The notes under the pieces were generated by a model that was not told the origin of the DNA, searched no databases, and saw only the letters and a program-made list of their open reading frames with translations. This document shows, piece after piece, positions 1-8,293 of a DNA stretch of 64,000 nucleotides. The position numbers and the translations under genes were made by a program. Position 1 is the stretch's first letter, and each line of letters begins with the position of its first letter. The stretch is taken from NCBI RefSeq assembly GCF_014270065.1, contig NZ_JACNME010000015.1, positions 1-64,000 of the forward strand, given 5' to 3'. Origin of the DNA: Quadrisphaera sp. RL12-1S. Its GTDB lineage: Bacteria; Actinomycetota; Actinomycetes; Actinomycetales; Quadrisphaeraceae.

Positions 1-2612
1 GGGAAGAGCCCGCGCCGGGGGGCGGCGCGGTCGGCGCCGCGGGCGCGCTCGGCCTCGCGGGCCGGCAGCGCGGGTGCGCCGCCGGTGCGCGTGGCGGTGG
101 GCGCGTACGGCTCGGCGGCCTCGTCGAGGGCCGCCAGGGGCGGGGCCTGGAGGGCCGTCGGGCTCGCCTGGGTCACCGGGGGCGCGGCGGTGGGGGCGGC
201 GGTGCCGGAAGAAGTGCCGGAAGAGGTGCCGGGGGCGGGCGCCAGCGGGGCGCGCAGCGCGCTGAGGTCCACCTGCGAGGACCCGCCGCCGGCGGGCTCG
301 AGCTCGCCGCGGCGGGAGGTGAAGGTGCGGAAGACGGCGCTGCGACGGACCACGGCGGGGTCGGCCGGACCCGCCGGGCCTGCGGCGGGCGCAGCGGCGG
401 CCGGGACGGCGGCCAGCACCTCGGCGCCTGCGGTCTCCCGCGCCTCGGTCGGTCCGCCCGGGGCGGGCGCCGTCGCGCCGCTCTCGGCACGCGCCCTGCG
501 GGCCGCCTGCGCGGCCTGCGCCGCGCGCGGTGCGCGCCGCGGGAGGCCGCCCCCGGCCGTCGCCTCCGACCCCGCGGAACCCACCGGGGCCAGGGGGGCG
601 GTGGGCCGGCGGGCCGGCACCGGGCCTGCGGCCAGGGCAGCAGCCGTCTCGGGCAGCCGCACCGCCGGCAGCGCGCCGGTGGCGGTGCCGCGGACCGGCA
701 GCGCGGGCTGGGGCGCGCAGGCGTCGGGGTCGGCGGCCTGCACGGCACCGGCGAACACCGACGACGGCAGGGACACCGCCACCACCGTGCCGCGCGTGGC
801 GCCCGCGTGGACCTCCACGACGGCACCGAGGCGTCGAGCGATCCGGCCCACCACGAAGTACCCCAGCTCGGAGGCGCCCACCGCGGCGCTGGCCGAGGGG
901 TCGGCCAGGCGGGCGGCGACCTCGGCCCGCTGCGCGGACGTCATGCCGATGCCCTCGTCGGTGACGGTGAGCAGCACGCCGCCGGGTGAGGTGGAGGTGG
1001 CCACGCGCACGCGGGTGGACGGGTCGGACGAGCGGGTCGCGTTCTCGAGCAGCTCGGCGAGCAGGTGCGCGGCCGGGAGCGCCAGGTGGCCCAGCACGCC
1101 GGGGTCGGCGCCGAGGGCGAGGTCGACGCGGCGGTAGTCCTCGATCTCGCTGGACGCGGTGCGGACCACGTCGGACAGCGGCATCGGCGCTCGCAGCCGG
1201 CGGCCGCTGTCGATGCCGGCCAGCACCAGCAGCGACTCGGCGTTGCGCCGCATGCGGGTGGCGAGGTGGTCGAGGGTGAAGAGGTCCTCCAGGGTGCCGG
1301 GATCCTCCTCGGCGCGCTCGAGGGTGTCGATGAAGGACAGCTGGCGGGTGAGCAGCGCCTGGTCGCGGCGGGCGACGGTCACGAACGTGCTGGCGATGGC
1401 CGAGCGCAGCGCGGCCTGCTCCCGGGCCACCTGCACGGTGGTGGCGTTGACCTCGTTGAAGGCGGCGGCCAGGCGCCCCACCTCGTCGCGCCCCCTCACC
1501 GGGATGGGCTCGAGGTCGGCCTCCTCCACGGCGTCCTCGGAGCCGTCGCCGGAGTGGGCGGCCTCCACCAGGCGGGGCAGGCGCTCGCGCACGTCACCGG
1601 CGGCGCGGGTCAGGGCGCGCAGGGGCCCGGTGATGCTGCGCGCGATGAGCAGCGCGATGAGCAGGGGGACGACGACGGCGGCGAGCGCGCCGGCGCCCAC
1701 GGCGAGAGCGGTGGTCCGCGCGGTGGTGGCCTGGGCGGCCACCGCGTCGACGCTGGCGGCTGACAGCGCCTGCGCGGACGGGGTCAGCGCGGCGATCTCG
1801 GAGTTGAGGGCCGAGCGCCACGAGTCGACCGAGGGCAGGGCGAAGCCGGCGGCGGGGTCGGCCTCGACGGCGGTGCGCAGCTGGACGAAGGCCACGCTCG
1901 GCTGCGGGATCTGCACGCCCGCGCTGCGCGCCAGGCGCACGGCCTCGCTGCGGTTGGTGGAGATCTGCGCGGTGAGGCCGAGCAGGCTGGAGCGCTCAGC
2001 GGAGTTGATCCCGCCGTTGGAGGCGAGCGCGCGGCTGCCGACGTCGCGCTCGTCGGCCAGGAGCCCCACCTGCTGCTGCACGGCCGTGGCGGCCCGCAGG
2101 GCGTCGGCGGTGGCGGGGTCGGCGTCCTCGGCGAGCGCGCCGGGCAGGTCGCTCTGCGCGCCGATGGCGGCCTCGTAGGCGGCGGACACGAGCGTCGAGC
2201 TCTGCTGGCCCTCGTCGACCAGCGCGCGGGCGTCCCGCACCTGGCCGGAGGTGGTCAGCGCCGCGGCCACGGCGCGCCCCGGCTCCTCGCCGAGGCGCTG
2301 CGTGTCCACCTGCTGCAGCTCGCGGGTCACACCGCCGAGCAGCGAGTCCGTGGCCGCGCGGGCCTGGCTCAGGTCGGTGGAGGCGCCGGTGTCCCCGCCG
2401 AGCACCCGCGTGGAGGCGGTGCGCTCGGCGTCCAGCGCGCTGACCAGCGCCGGGACGTCCCTGGCCACCTGCACGGCCTGCTGCAGCGCGGCGGCGTCGC
2501 GGGCCGCCGCGAGGCCGTTCCAGGAGAAGACGGCCGCCGCCGCCACGAGCACCAGGACCGGCAGGGCCAGCACGGCCAGGATCCGGGACCTGATGCTGAG
2601 GTTGCGGACCAT
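1..2612 (-). CDS. Nitrate/nitrite-sensor-type histidine kinase, C-terminus beyond window
   Basis: This is a membrane sensor histidine kinase of the actinobacterial type with an extracellular nitrate/nitrite-sensing-like (NIT) helical domain. The ATG at 2612 follows a GGAAGGT ribosome site. A transmembrane helix lies at about residues 10-30, followed by a long helical sensor region (about 45-300), a second helix (about 305-330) and a HAMP segment. A kinase core follows with an N-box (ELLENATRSSD, about residue 525) and a G1 box (DEGIGM, about residue 555). The tail is a long Ala/Pro-rich, probably disordered stretch that stays open to the first base of the window, so the stop is missing. I did not find a canonical HExxNP H-box; the segment after HAMP reads RRDQALLTRQLSFIDTLE, as in kinases of this subclass. 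Such genes often sit beside roadblock and small GTPase genes, which would lie outside this window. Confidence 0.88.
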   Translation of the reverse strand, partial: MVRNLSIRSRILAVLALPVLVLVAAAAVFSWNGLAAARDAAALQQAVQVARDVPALVSALDAERTASTRVLGGDTGASTDLSQARAATDSLLGGVTRELQQVDTQRLGEEPGRAVAAALTTSGQVRDARALVDEGQQSSTLVSAAYEAAIGAQSDLPGALAEDADPATADALRAATAVQQQVGLLADERDVGSRALASNGGINSAERSSLLGLTAQISTNRSEAVRLARSAGVQIPQPSVAFVQLRTAVEADPAAGFALPSVDSWRSALNSEIAALTPSAQALSAASVDAVAAQATTARTTALAVGAGALAAVVVPLLIALLIARSITGPLRALTRAAGDVRERLPRLVEAAHSGDGSEDAVEEADLEPIPVRGRDEVGRLAAAFNEVNATTVQVAREQAALRSAIASTFVTVARRDQALLTRQLSFIDTLERAEEDPGTLEDLFTLDHLATRMRRNAESLLVLAGIDSGRRLRAPMPLSDVVRTASSEIEDYRRVDLALGADPGVLGHLALPAAHLLAELLENATRSSDPSTRVRVATSTSPGGVLLTVTDEGIGMTSAQRAEVAARLADPSASAAVGASELGYFVVGRIARRLGAVVEVHAGATRGTVVAVSLPSSVFAGAVQAADPDACAPQPALPVRGTATGALPAVRLPETAAALAAGPVPARRPTAPLAPVGSAGSEATAGGGLPRRAPRAAQAAQAARRARAESGATAPAPGGPTEARETAGAEVLAAVPAAAAPAAGPAGPADPAVVRRSAVFRTFTSRRGELEPAGGGSSQVDLSALRAPLAPAPGTSSGTSSGTAAPTAAPPVTQASPTALQAPPLAALDEAAEPYAPTATRTGGAPALPAREAERARGADRAAPRRGLF

Positions 2613-2744
2613 GTCCACCTTCCGAGGAGCGTGTTCACCACGTGTGCGCCCGTCACCCGACCGGCGCACACCGGGCACATCCTCCCCCAGGTCTGCCTCT
2701 GCGTCGACGGCCCGGCCCCGGCCGCCCCGCGGGAGGATCGCCGG

Positions 2745-3443
2745 GTGCCCCCCGCTGCTGCTCCCCCCGGCGGTCCCGGCGCTGCGCAGCGCGCCGCGTC
2801 GTGGGGGGTGGTGGTCCCCGCCGGCGGACGCGGGTCCCGCCTGGGCGGGGCGGACAAGCCCGCCCTGCTCCTGGGGGGCCGCAGCCTGCTCGAGCGCCTG
2901 CTCGACGGCCTCCCCGCGGGTGTGCCGGCGGCCCTCGTGGGCCCGCGGCGGGAGCTGGCGCTGGCCGTGGACCGCCCCCTGCTGTGGTGCCGGGAGGAGC
3001 CCCCGGGCGGCGGGCCGGCCGCCGCGCTGGCGGCGGGCGCGGCGGCGCTGGCGGCGAGCGGGACGCCCGGCCCTGACGTCGTCGTCGTCCTCCCCGGCGA
3101 CGCGCCGCACGCCGCGGGGGCGGTGCCGGCGCTGCTGGCCGCCCTGCGCACCTCCCCCCGGGCGCGGGCGGCGGTGGCGCTGGACGCGGGCGGGAGGCGC
3201 CAGGTGCTCGTCGCGGCCCACCGCGCCACCGCCCTGGCCGCGCGGGTGGCCGAGCTGGGCGACCGGGAGGGTCCGCGGGGGCTGGCGGGCCTGGCGGCCG
3301 CGCGGCTGCTGCCCGGCGGCGAGGAGCTCGTGGAGGTTCCCGTGCCCGAGGAGCTGCTCGCCGACGTCGACTCCCCCGGCGACCTCGAGCGCCTGGAGCA
3401 GCGGGAGCCCCTCCGCAGGGCGGACGGGCCCGAGCCTGCGTAG
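2745..3443 (+). CDS. MobA-like nucleotidyltransferase (molybdenum cofactor guanylyltransferase family)
   Basis: The protein (232 aa) has the N-terminal nucleotide-binding signature of MobA/MocA-type transferases, PAGGRGSRLGGADKPALLLGG, at about residues 24-43. A PGDAP motif with the expected metal-binding Asp lies near the middle, and a DVDSPGDL motif near the end. The family attaches GMP or CMP to molybdopterin, in the cytoplasm. The GTG at 2745 is chosen because GGGAGG lies 9 bases upstream; an in-frame ATG at 2631 would overlap the divergent promoter region of the histidine kinase. The next gene begins 10 bases after the stop. The exact substrate (GTP or CTP) cannot be read from the sequence. 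Confidence 0.82.
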   Translation: MPPAAAPPGGPGAAQRAASWGVVVPAGGRGSRLGGADKPALLLGGRSLLERLLDGLPAGVPAALVGPRRELALAVDRPLLWCREEPPGGGPAAALAAGAAALAASGTPGPDVVVVLPGDAPHAAGAVPALLAALRTSPRARAAVALDAGGRRQVLVAAHRATALAARVAELGDREGPRGLAGLAAARLLPGGEELVEVPVPEELLADVDSPGDLERLEQREPLRRADGPEPA

Positions 3444-3446
3444 GGT
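3441..3446 (+). promoter_or_regulatory. -10 element (TAGGGT) for leaderless start at 3454
   Basis: TAGGGT ends exactly 7 bases before the GTG start at 3454 and overlaps the stop codon of the upstream gene. There is no Shine-Dalgarno sequence. TANNNT followed by 6-7 bases and GTG is the usual look of leaderless transcription in actinobacteria. Confidence 0.5.
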
Positions 3447-3453
3447 CGATCGG

Positions 3454-4494
3454 GTGCGTGCCGTGGTGGTCCGATCCGCCGGAGGTCCGGAGGCGCTGGA
3501 GCTGGCCGAGGTGCCGGACCCGGAGCCCGGTCCCGGGGAGGTCCTGCTCGACGTGGTCGCCTCGGGCGTGAACCGCGCCGACCTCATGCAGCGCGAGGGG
3601 AAGTACCCACCACCCCCCGGGGCCAGCGAGGTGCTGGGCCTGGAGGTGTCGGGGAGGGTCGCCGCGCTCGGCGCCGGTGTCGAGGAGACCGCCGAGCTGC
3701 GCGTCGGAGACGCGGTCTGCGCGCTGCTGGCGGGGGGCGGGTACGCCGAGCGCGTCGTCGTCCCCGCGGGGCAGGTCATGCCGGTGCCCGCCGGTCTGGA
3801 CCTCGTCGACGCCGCGGCGCTGCCCGAGGTGGCGGCCACCGTCTGGTCGACGGTGTTCATGAGCGCCGGCCTGCGCCCCGGCGAGGTGCTGCTCGTGCAC
3901 GGCGGAGCCAGCGGGGTCGGGACCATGGCCGTCCAGCTGGCCCGCCAGGCCGGGGCCGTGGTGGCGGTGACCGCCGGCAGCGAGCGCAAGCTGCGCGCCT
4001 GCGCGGACCTCGGGGCCACCGTGCTGGTCGACTACTCGCGCCAGGACTTCGTCGAGGAGGTCCGCGCGGCCACCGGCGGTCGCGGCGCGGACGTGGTGCT
4101 CGACGTCGTCGGAGGCCCCTACCTGGGACGGAACCTGCAGGTGCTGGCCACCGGCGGGCGGCTCGTGCAGGTGGGGATGCAGGGCGGCCGGCGCGGCGAG
4201 GTGGACCTCGGCCTGCTGACGTCCCAGCGCCTGTCGCTGCTGGGCGCCACGCTGCGCGCGCGGCCCGTGGACGGGCCCGACGGCAAGGCGGCCATCTGCG
4301 CGAGCGTGGTGGAGCACGTGTGGCCGCTAGTGGCCGAGGGCACGGTGCGCCCGGTGGTCTCCGAGCGGGTGGCCGTCCCGGCGGGCGCCTCCCCCGAGGA
4401 GGCCGCTGCCGCGGTGCGCCGCGCGCACGCCGACCTCGAGGCGGGCGCGCACGTGGGGAAGGTCCTGCTGGTCTGGGAGAGGAGCGCGGCGTGA
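3454..4494 (+). CDS. NAD(P)H:quinone oxidoreductase, PIG3-type zinc-free MDR
   Basis: This medium-chain dehydrogenase/reductase (346 aa) probably reduces quinones or other electrophiles with NADPH in the cytoplasm. It has the GroES-like N-terminal domain with GVNRADLMQREGKYPPPPG, typical of the TP53I3/PIG3 branch. The Rossmann motif HGGASGVGTMAVQLA lies at about residues 149-163. The catalytic and structural zinc cysteines are absent. The GTG at 3454 is supported by the start of the conserved MRAVVV-type N-terminus. The last four bases overlap the bpa start (GTGA), so the two are probably cotranscribed, although no functional link between them is obvious. Confidence 0.88.
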   Translation: MRAVVVRSAGGPEALELAEVPDPEPGPGEVLLDVVASGVNRADLMQREGKYPPPPGASEVLGLEVSGRVAALGAGVEETAELRVGDAVCALLAGGGYAERVVVPAGQVMPVPAGLDLVDAAALPEVAATVWSTVFMSAGLRPGEVLLVHGGASGVGTMAVQLARQAGAVVAVTAGSERKLRACADLGATVLVDYSRQDFVEEVRAATGGRGADVVLDVVGGPYLGRNLQVLATGGRLVQVGMQGGRRGEVDLGLLTSQRLSLLGATLRARPVDGPDGKAAICASVVEHVWPLVAEGTVRPVVSERVAVPAGASPEEAAAAVRRAHADLEAGAHVGKVLLVWERSAA

Positions 4495-5039
4495 GCGAGC
4501 AGTCGGGTGGGCAGCCGGGTGGGCAGCGGGAGCAGCCCGACCCCGTGGTGGTGGTCTCCGGGACGGCGCTGTCCGCCGGCGGGGAGGACTCCGACGCCGC
4601 GCGCGCGGTCGGCAGCGTGGAGCAGCCGGCCAAGGTGATGCGGATCGGCAGCATGGTCCGCCAGCTGCTCGAGGAGGTCCGCGGGGCGCCCCTGGACGAC
4701 GCCGGGCGGGCGCGGCTCGCTCAGGTGCACGAGCGCTCCCTCGCCGAGCTGGAGGACGGGCTGAGCCCGGAGCTCGTGGCTGAGCTGCGCCGCATCTCGC
4801 TGCCCTTCGGGGAGGGCGAGACGCCCTCGGACGCGGAGCTGCGGATCGCCCAGGCGCAGCTGGTCGGGTGGCTGGAGGGGCTCTTCCACGGCATCCAGAC
4901 GGCGCTCGTGGCGCAGCAGGTGGCGGCGCGCTCCCAGCTGGAGCAGATGCGCCGCGCCCTGCCGTCCGGGCACGGTGAGCCCGGCGGGCCCGGTGGACCG
5001 GGCCAGCCGGGGCAGGGGTCCACCGGCCAGTACCTCTGA
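4491..5039 (+). CDS. bpa: Bacterial proteasome activator Bpa/PafE
   Basis: The protein (182 aa) closely resembles mycobacterial Rv3780. It has EQPAKVMRIGSMVRQLLEEV at residues 44-63, the conserved helix SDAELRIAQAQLVGWLEGLF, and the C-terminal GQYL that docks into the 20S proteasome alpha-ring. Bpa is an ATP-independent dodecameric ring that feeds unfolded proteins to the proteasome. Its presence implies that the genome encodes a Mycobacterium-type proteasome, which is not in this window. The GTG at 4491 overlaps the previous stop, with a GAGAGGAGC ribosome site just upstream. The first 40 residues and the Gly/Pro-rich stretch before GQYL look disordered, as in the family. Confidence 0.95.
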   Translation: MSEQSGGQPGGQREQPDPVVVVSGTALSAGGEDSDAARAVGSVEQPAKVMRIGSMVRQLLEEVRGAPLDDAGRARLAQVHERSLAELEDGLSPELVAELRRISLPFGEGETPSDAELRIAQAQLVGWLEGLFHGIQTALVAQQVAARSQLEQMRRALPSGHGEPGGPGGPGQPGQGSTGQYL

Positions 5040-5053
5040 CGGGCGGGCGGCCG

Positions 5054-5509
5054 GTGCCACCCCGGCGGCGGCTGCGCGACGTGCTCGCGCGCCGCTCCCC
5101 GGACGACCTGGAGCTCGGTGAGGGCGGCGTCTGGCGGCGCGTGCACGACAGGTTCCGCCGCGCTGTCGACAGGTACCACCAGCTGCTGGAGGGGGTGCCG
5201 GACGGACCGCTGCGCGACGCGCTGGAGCTGTGCGGCGCGCGCCTGGCGGCCTGCCTGGACGAGGTCCGCGCCGCCTGCGCCGCCGAGCAGGCGGCGCAGG
5301 CGAGCACCGGCCTGGAGGTCCCCGGCGGTGCCGCCGGGGAGCACCACGCGCGCCTGTCCCGGGCCGCCACGCTGGCGGCGCAGGCCGCGGAGGCGGTGAC
5401 GATGGCCCGGGTGCGTGCCCGCACCGACCCCTCGGTGCTCGTCGACGCGTCCGGCGCCGACGCCGCCGACCGGGCCGTGGGCCAGGTCGAGGCCCTCGTC
5501 AGGGCGTGA
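5054..5509 (+). CDS. Conserved hypothetical protein downstream of bpa
   Basis: I do not recognise this 151-residue protein. It starts at a GTG 14 bases after bpa and is probably in the same operon. The composition is helical and rich in Ala, Arg, Leu and Glu, with no membrane segment and no signal peptide. Two Cys lie near the centre (LELCGARLAACLDEVRAACA). A helical-bundle fold is plausible, as for Bpa itself, but this is only an impression from composition. The 3' end overlaps the convergent HAD gene by 11 bases. Codon use is normal for the window, supporting a real gene. Confidence 0.7.
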   Translation: MPPRRRLRDVLARRSPDDLELGEGGVWRRVHDRFRRAVDRYHQLLEGVPDGPLRDALELCGARLAACLDEVRAACAAEQAAQASTGLEVPGGAAGEHHARLSRAATLAAQAAEAVTMARVRARTDPSVLVDASGADAADRAVGQVEALVRA

Positions 5510-6299
5510 GCTGCAGCAGGTGCTCGAGCACCTGCGCGACGCCGTCCTCCTCGCACGGCGGCGTCACCGCGCGCGCGGCGGCCAGCACGTCGGGGTGCCC
5601 GCCGCCGACGGCGTAGGAGCGTCCGGCCCAGCGCAGCATCGGCAGGTCGTTGGGCATGTCCCCGAAGGCCGCCACGTCAGCGGCGTCGACGCCCAGGCCC
5701 GCGGCCAGCTCCGCGAGCGCGCTGGCCTTGCTCACGCCCCGCGCGGAGACCTCCACCAGCCCGTCCATGCCGGAGTGCGTGGGCTCGACGAGGTGCCCCG
5801 CGACGCGCTGGACGACGTCGAGCAGCCGGTCCGACGGCGTGGACTCCTCGCGCAGCAGCAGCTTCACCACGCCGGGGTCGTCGGCGAGCAGCTCGGGCAG
5901 CTCCCCCACCACGGCGGTGCGGCGGGCGTCGAAGCGCGGCGCGTACGCCGGCTCGTGGCGGAACCCCGCGAGGGTCTCCAGCGCGGCCGAGACGCCGGGC
6001 AGCTCGCGGCGCACGGCGGGCACGGCCTCCAGCACCGCCGCCGGGGGCACCGCGTGCGAGCCGATGACCGCGCTGGTGGCCAGGTCGTAGGTGATGGCGC
6101 CGTTGGCGCAGACCACCACCACCGGCCCGAAGAGGTCGGCGAGGTCCACCACCCAGCGGGGCGGGCGGCCGGTGACGGCCACGACGTGCACCCCCGCCTC
6201 CCGGCACGCGTCGAAGGCGGCGCGGGTGCGCGCGGACACGGTGCCGTCGCTGCGGACGACCGTGCCGTCGAGGTCGGTGGCGACGAGCCGCAGGCTCAC
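5499..6299 (-). CDS. HAD-superfamily Cof-type phosphatase (first of two)
   Basis: This haloacid-dehalogenase-type hydrolase (266 aa) belongs to the Cof/YidA subfamily. Motif I is DLDGT (nucleophile Asp9, acid/base Asp11), motif II lies in VVAVTGR, the motif III Lys is in GVSKASALAELA, and motif IV is GDMPND near residue 215. Such enzymes remove phosphate from sugar phosphates or flavin and pyridoxal phosphates. The substrate cannot be told from sequence. The GTG at 6299 lies 10 bases after the stop of the related upstream HAD gene, so both are probably on one transcript. The two proteins are paralogues but clearly diverged, so this is not a recent duplication. Confidence 0.88.
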   Translation of the reverse strand: MSLRLVATDLDGTVVRSDGTVSARTRAAFDACREAGVHVVAVTGRPPRWVVDLADLFGPVVVVCANGAITYDLATSAVIGSHAVPPAAVLEAVPAVRRELPGVSAALETLAGFRHEPAYAPRFDARRTAVVGELPELLADDPGVVKLLLREESTPSDRLLDVVQRVAGHLVEPTHSGMDGLVEVSARGVSKASALAELAAGLGVDAADVAAFGDMPNDLPMLRWAGRSYAVGGGHPDVLAAARAVTPPCEEDGVAQVLEHLLQLTP

Positions 6300-6309
6300 C
6301 GGGCGGTCC

Positions 6310-7107
6310 TCACGAGGCCGCTCGGACCAGCAGGCCCTCGAGGACGTCGGCGAGGCCGTCGTCCTGGACCGGGGCCGTGACCTCGTCGGCGGTCTCGCGG
6401 ACCTCCGCCGGTCCCTGGCCCATGGCGACGCCGCGGGCGGCCCAGCGCAGCATCTCGACGTCGTTGCGGCCGTCCCCCACCGCGAGGGTCTGCGCGTGCG
6501 GCACCCCCAGGCGCACCCGGACCGGCTCCAGGGCGCTGGCCTTGGTGACGCCGAGCGGCGCGAGGTCGAGCCAGGCGGTCCAGCCGACGGCGTAGTTGAC
6601 GCCGTGCAGCCCCACCCGCGCCACCAGCTCCACGAAGTCGGCCGTGGTGTGCTCGGGGCTGCGCACCACCACCCGGGTGGCGCGCTGGCCGGCCAGCTGC
6701 GCGAACTCCACGGTGCGCAGCGCCCCGTCGAGCTCCCCCTCGGGGAAGGCGCCCGCCACGAGCACGCCGCCGTCGGCGACCTCGACGGCGAAGGCGGCGT
6801 CCGGCAGCTCGCGGTGCAGCAGCACGAGCGCCTCGGCCGGGTCGAAGGTGACCACGTCCACCAGCTCGCTGCCTCCGGGCAGCGCCGGGTCGAGGCGGGC
6901 GGTCACCGCGCCGTTGCTGCAGACCGCGTATCCGGAGTCGAGGCCGAGGGCGTCGAGCACGGGCTGGGTGGAGGCCAGGGAGCGCCCGGTGGCCACCACC
7001 ACGTGGTGACCGGCGGCGGCGACGGCGCGGACGGCGTCGCGCACGCGGTGGGACAGGCGGAGGTCGTGGTCGACGATCGTCCCGTCCACGTCGAGGGCCA
7101 CGAGCAC
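6310..7107 (-). CDS. HAD-superfamily Cof-type phosphatase (second of two)
   Basis: This 265-residue HAD hydrolase has motif I DVDGT (Asp6, Asp8), motif II VVATGR, the motif III Lys in GVTKASALEPV, and motif IV GDGRND. It is first in a two-gene transcript with the HAD gene at 5499-6299. The GTG start at 7107 lies 6 bases after a TAGGGT -10 element and has no Shine-Dalgarno sequence, so translation is probably leaderless. The Cof cap domain lies between residues 80 and 180. It could act on phosphorylated sugars from the neighbouring polyol locus, but its separate promoter argues against tight coupling. Confidence 0.88.
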   Translation of the reverse strand: MLVALDVDGTIVDHDLRLSHRVRDAVRAVAAAGHHVVVATGRSLASTQPVLDALGLDSGYAVCSNGAVTARLDPALPGGSELVDVVTFDPAEALVLLHRELPDAAFAVEVADGGVLVAGAFPEGELDGALRTVEFAQLAGQRATRVVVRSPEHTTADFVELVARVGLHGVNYAVGWTAWLDLAPLGVTKASALEPVRVRLGVPHAQTLAVGDGRNDVEMLRWAARGVAMGQGPAEVRETADEVTAPVQDDGLADVLEGLLVRAAS

Positions 7108-7113
7108 GCCCCC

Positions 7114-7119
7114 ACCCTA
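7114..7119 (-). promoter_or_regulatory. -10 element (TAGGGT) for leaderless HAD gene
   Basis: On the minus strand TAGGGT is followed by six bases and the GTG start at 7107. No ribosome-binding site is present. The arrangement matches several other starts in this window. Confidence 0.5.
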
Positions 7120-7189
7120 CGAGGGCGTCCCCGCCCCGAGCCGCCCCGGACCGGCGCGGCGCGCACGACCCGGGTCAGCGCGGCCCGGG

Positions 7190-8293
7190 TCAGCGCGGCG
7201 GGAGCTCGCCGGAGCCGCGCACGATGAGGCGCAGCGGCACCCGCTCGTGCACGGGCGGACGCCGGTCCCCGTCGATGCGCGCGAAGAGCAGCTCCGCCGC
7301 TCGGGCGCCCATCACCTCGACGTCCTGCTCGAGCACCGTGAGCGGGGGGCTGAAGGCGTCGGCACCGGCGAGGTCGTCGACGGCGGCGTAGGCGAGGTCG
7401 CGCAGCCCGAGGCGGGCCATCGCCGAGGCCAGGCCCATCGTGACGCGCGCGACGCCGGACAGCACCGCGGTGATCCCCCCACCCGGTGCGCCGGACGCCG
7501 TGTGCTCGCGCAGCACGTCGACGGCGCGCTCGGTGGTCTCGCTGGGCAGGTATCCCAGCCAGGTGGAGAGCGGCTCGAGGCCGGCCTCGCGCATGGCCGC
7601 CTCGTAGCCGCGCCGGCGCAGCTGCACGGTGGTGGCGGCCGGTCCGGAGCCCACGAAGAGGACGCGGCGGTGCCCGTGGGCCAGGAGGTGCTCGGTGAGC
7701 AGCCGGCCCGCCGCCTCGTTGTCGATGCCGACCGTGTCGGAGTGGCTGCTCGCGCTCGGGGCGTCCACCTGCACCACGGGCAGCTCGGCCGCGAGCGCGG
7801 CCAGGTAGCCCTCGGGCGCACCGGCGGTGCCGGTGGCCACCACGAGGCCCGCGACGCTGCGCGACAGCAGCGGCTCGACCGCCTCCTCCTCCGAGCGGCC
7901 GGACCCGGCGCAGGTGATGACCACGCCGTAGCCGCGCTCGTGGGCGGCCTGCTCGACCTGCGCCACGATGCGGCCGAAGAAGGGGATGGTGAAGTCCTCC
8001 AGCGCCACGCCGATGGCGGTGTCCTTGCCGCGGCGCAGGGTCCGGGCCTGCCGGTTGACGGAGTAGCCGAGCTCGCGCGCCGCCGCGCGCACGCGCTCGG
8101 CGAGCTCGTCGGTGACGCCCGCGCCGCCGTGGAGGACCCGGGAGACCGTGGACGCGCTGGTGCCCGCCGCCGCGGCCACGTCGACCAGCGTGGCCCGCCC
8201 CGCTCGCGCCGGCGCGGTCGGCGGCGCGGACGACGGCGCGGATGACGGCGCGGGGGGTGCGCTGCGGACCACCGGGTCGGCCATGGGGGTCAC
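7190..8293 (-). CDS. LacI-family regulator of the polyol operon
   Basis: This LacI/GalR repressor has an N-terminal helix-turn-helix (ATLVDVAAAAGTSASTVSRV, about residues 34-53), the hinge helix, and a periplasmic-binding-like sensor domain with the conserved DNEAAGRLLTEHLLAHGHRR segment. It is last in the polyol operon. Its GTG start overlaps the stop of the mannitol-type dehydrogenase (GTGA at 8290-8293); an ATG three codons in (8284) is an alternative. The unusual N-terminal extension of about 30 Ala/Pro-rich residues precedes the DNA-binding domain. It probably senses a polyol or its ketose and binds the LacI-like site in the promoter at about 14934-14947. Confidence 0.9.
   Translation of the reverse strand: MTPMADPVVRSAPPAPSSAPSSAPPTAPARAGRATLVDVAAAAGTSASTVSRVLHGGAGVTDELAERVRAAARELGYSVNRQARTLRRGKDTAIGVALEDFTIPFFGRIVAQVEQAAHERGYGVVITCAGSGRSEEEAVEPLLSRSVAGLVVATGTAGAPEGYLAALAAELPVVQVDAPSASSHSDTVGIDNEAAGRLLTEHLLAHGHRRVLFVGSGPAATTVQLRRRGYEAAMREAGLEPLSTWLGYLPSETTERAVDVLREHTASGAPGGGITAVLSGVARVTMGLASAMARLGLRDLAYAAVDDLAGADAFSPPLTVLEQDVEVMGARAAELLFARIDGDRRPPVHERVPLRLIVRGSGELPPR

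Noticed and set aside
5499-7107. Recent tandem duplication of HAD genes
   Set aside because: The two proteins share motifs but differ throughout, so the duplication, if any, is old.
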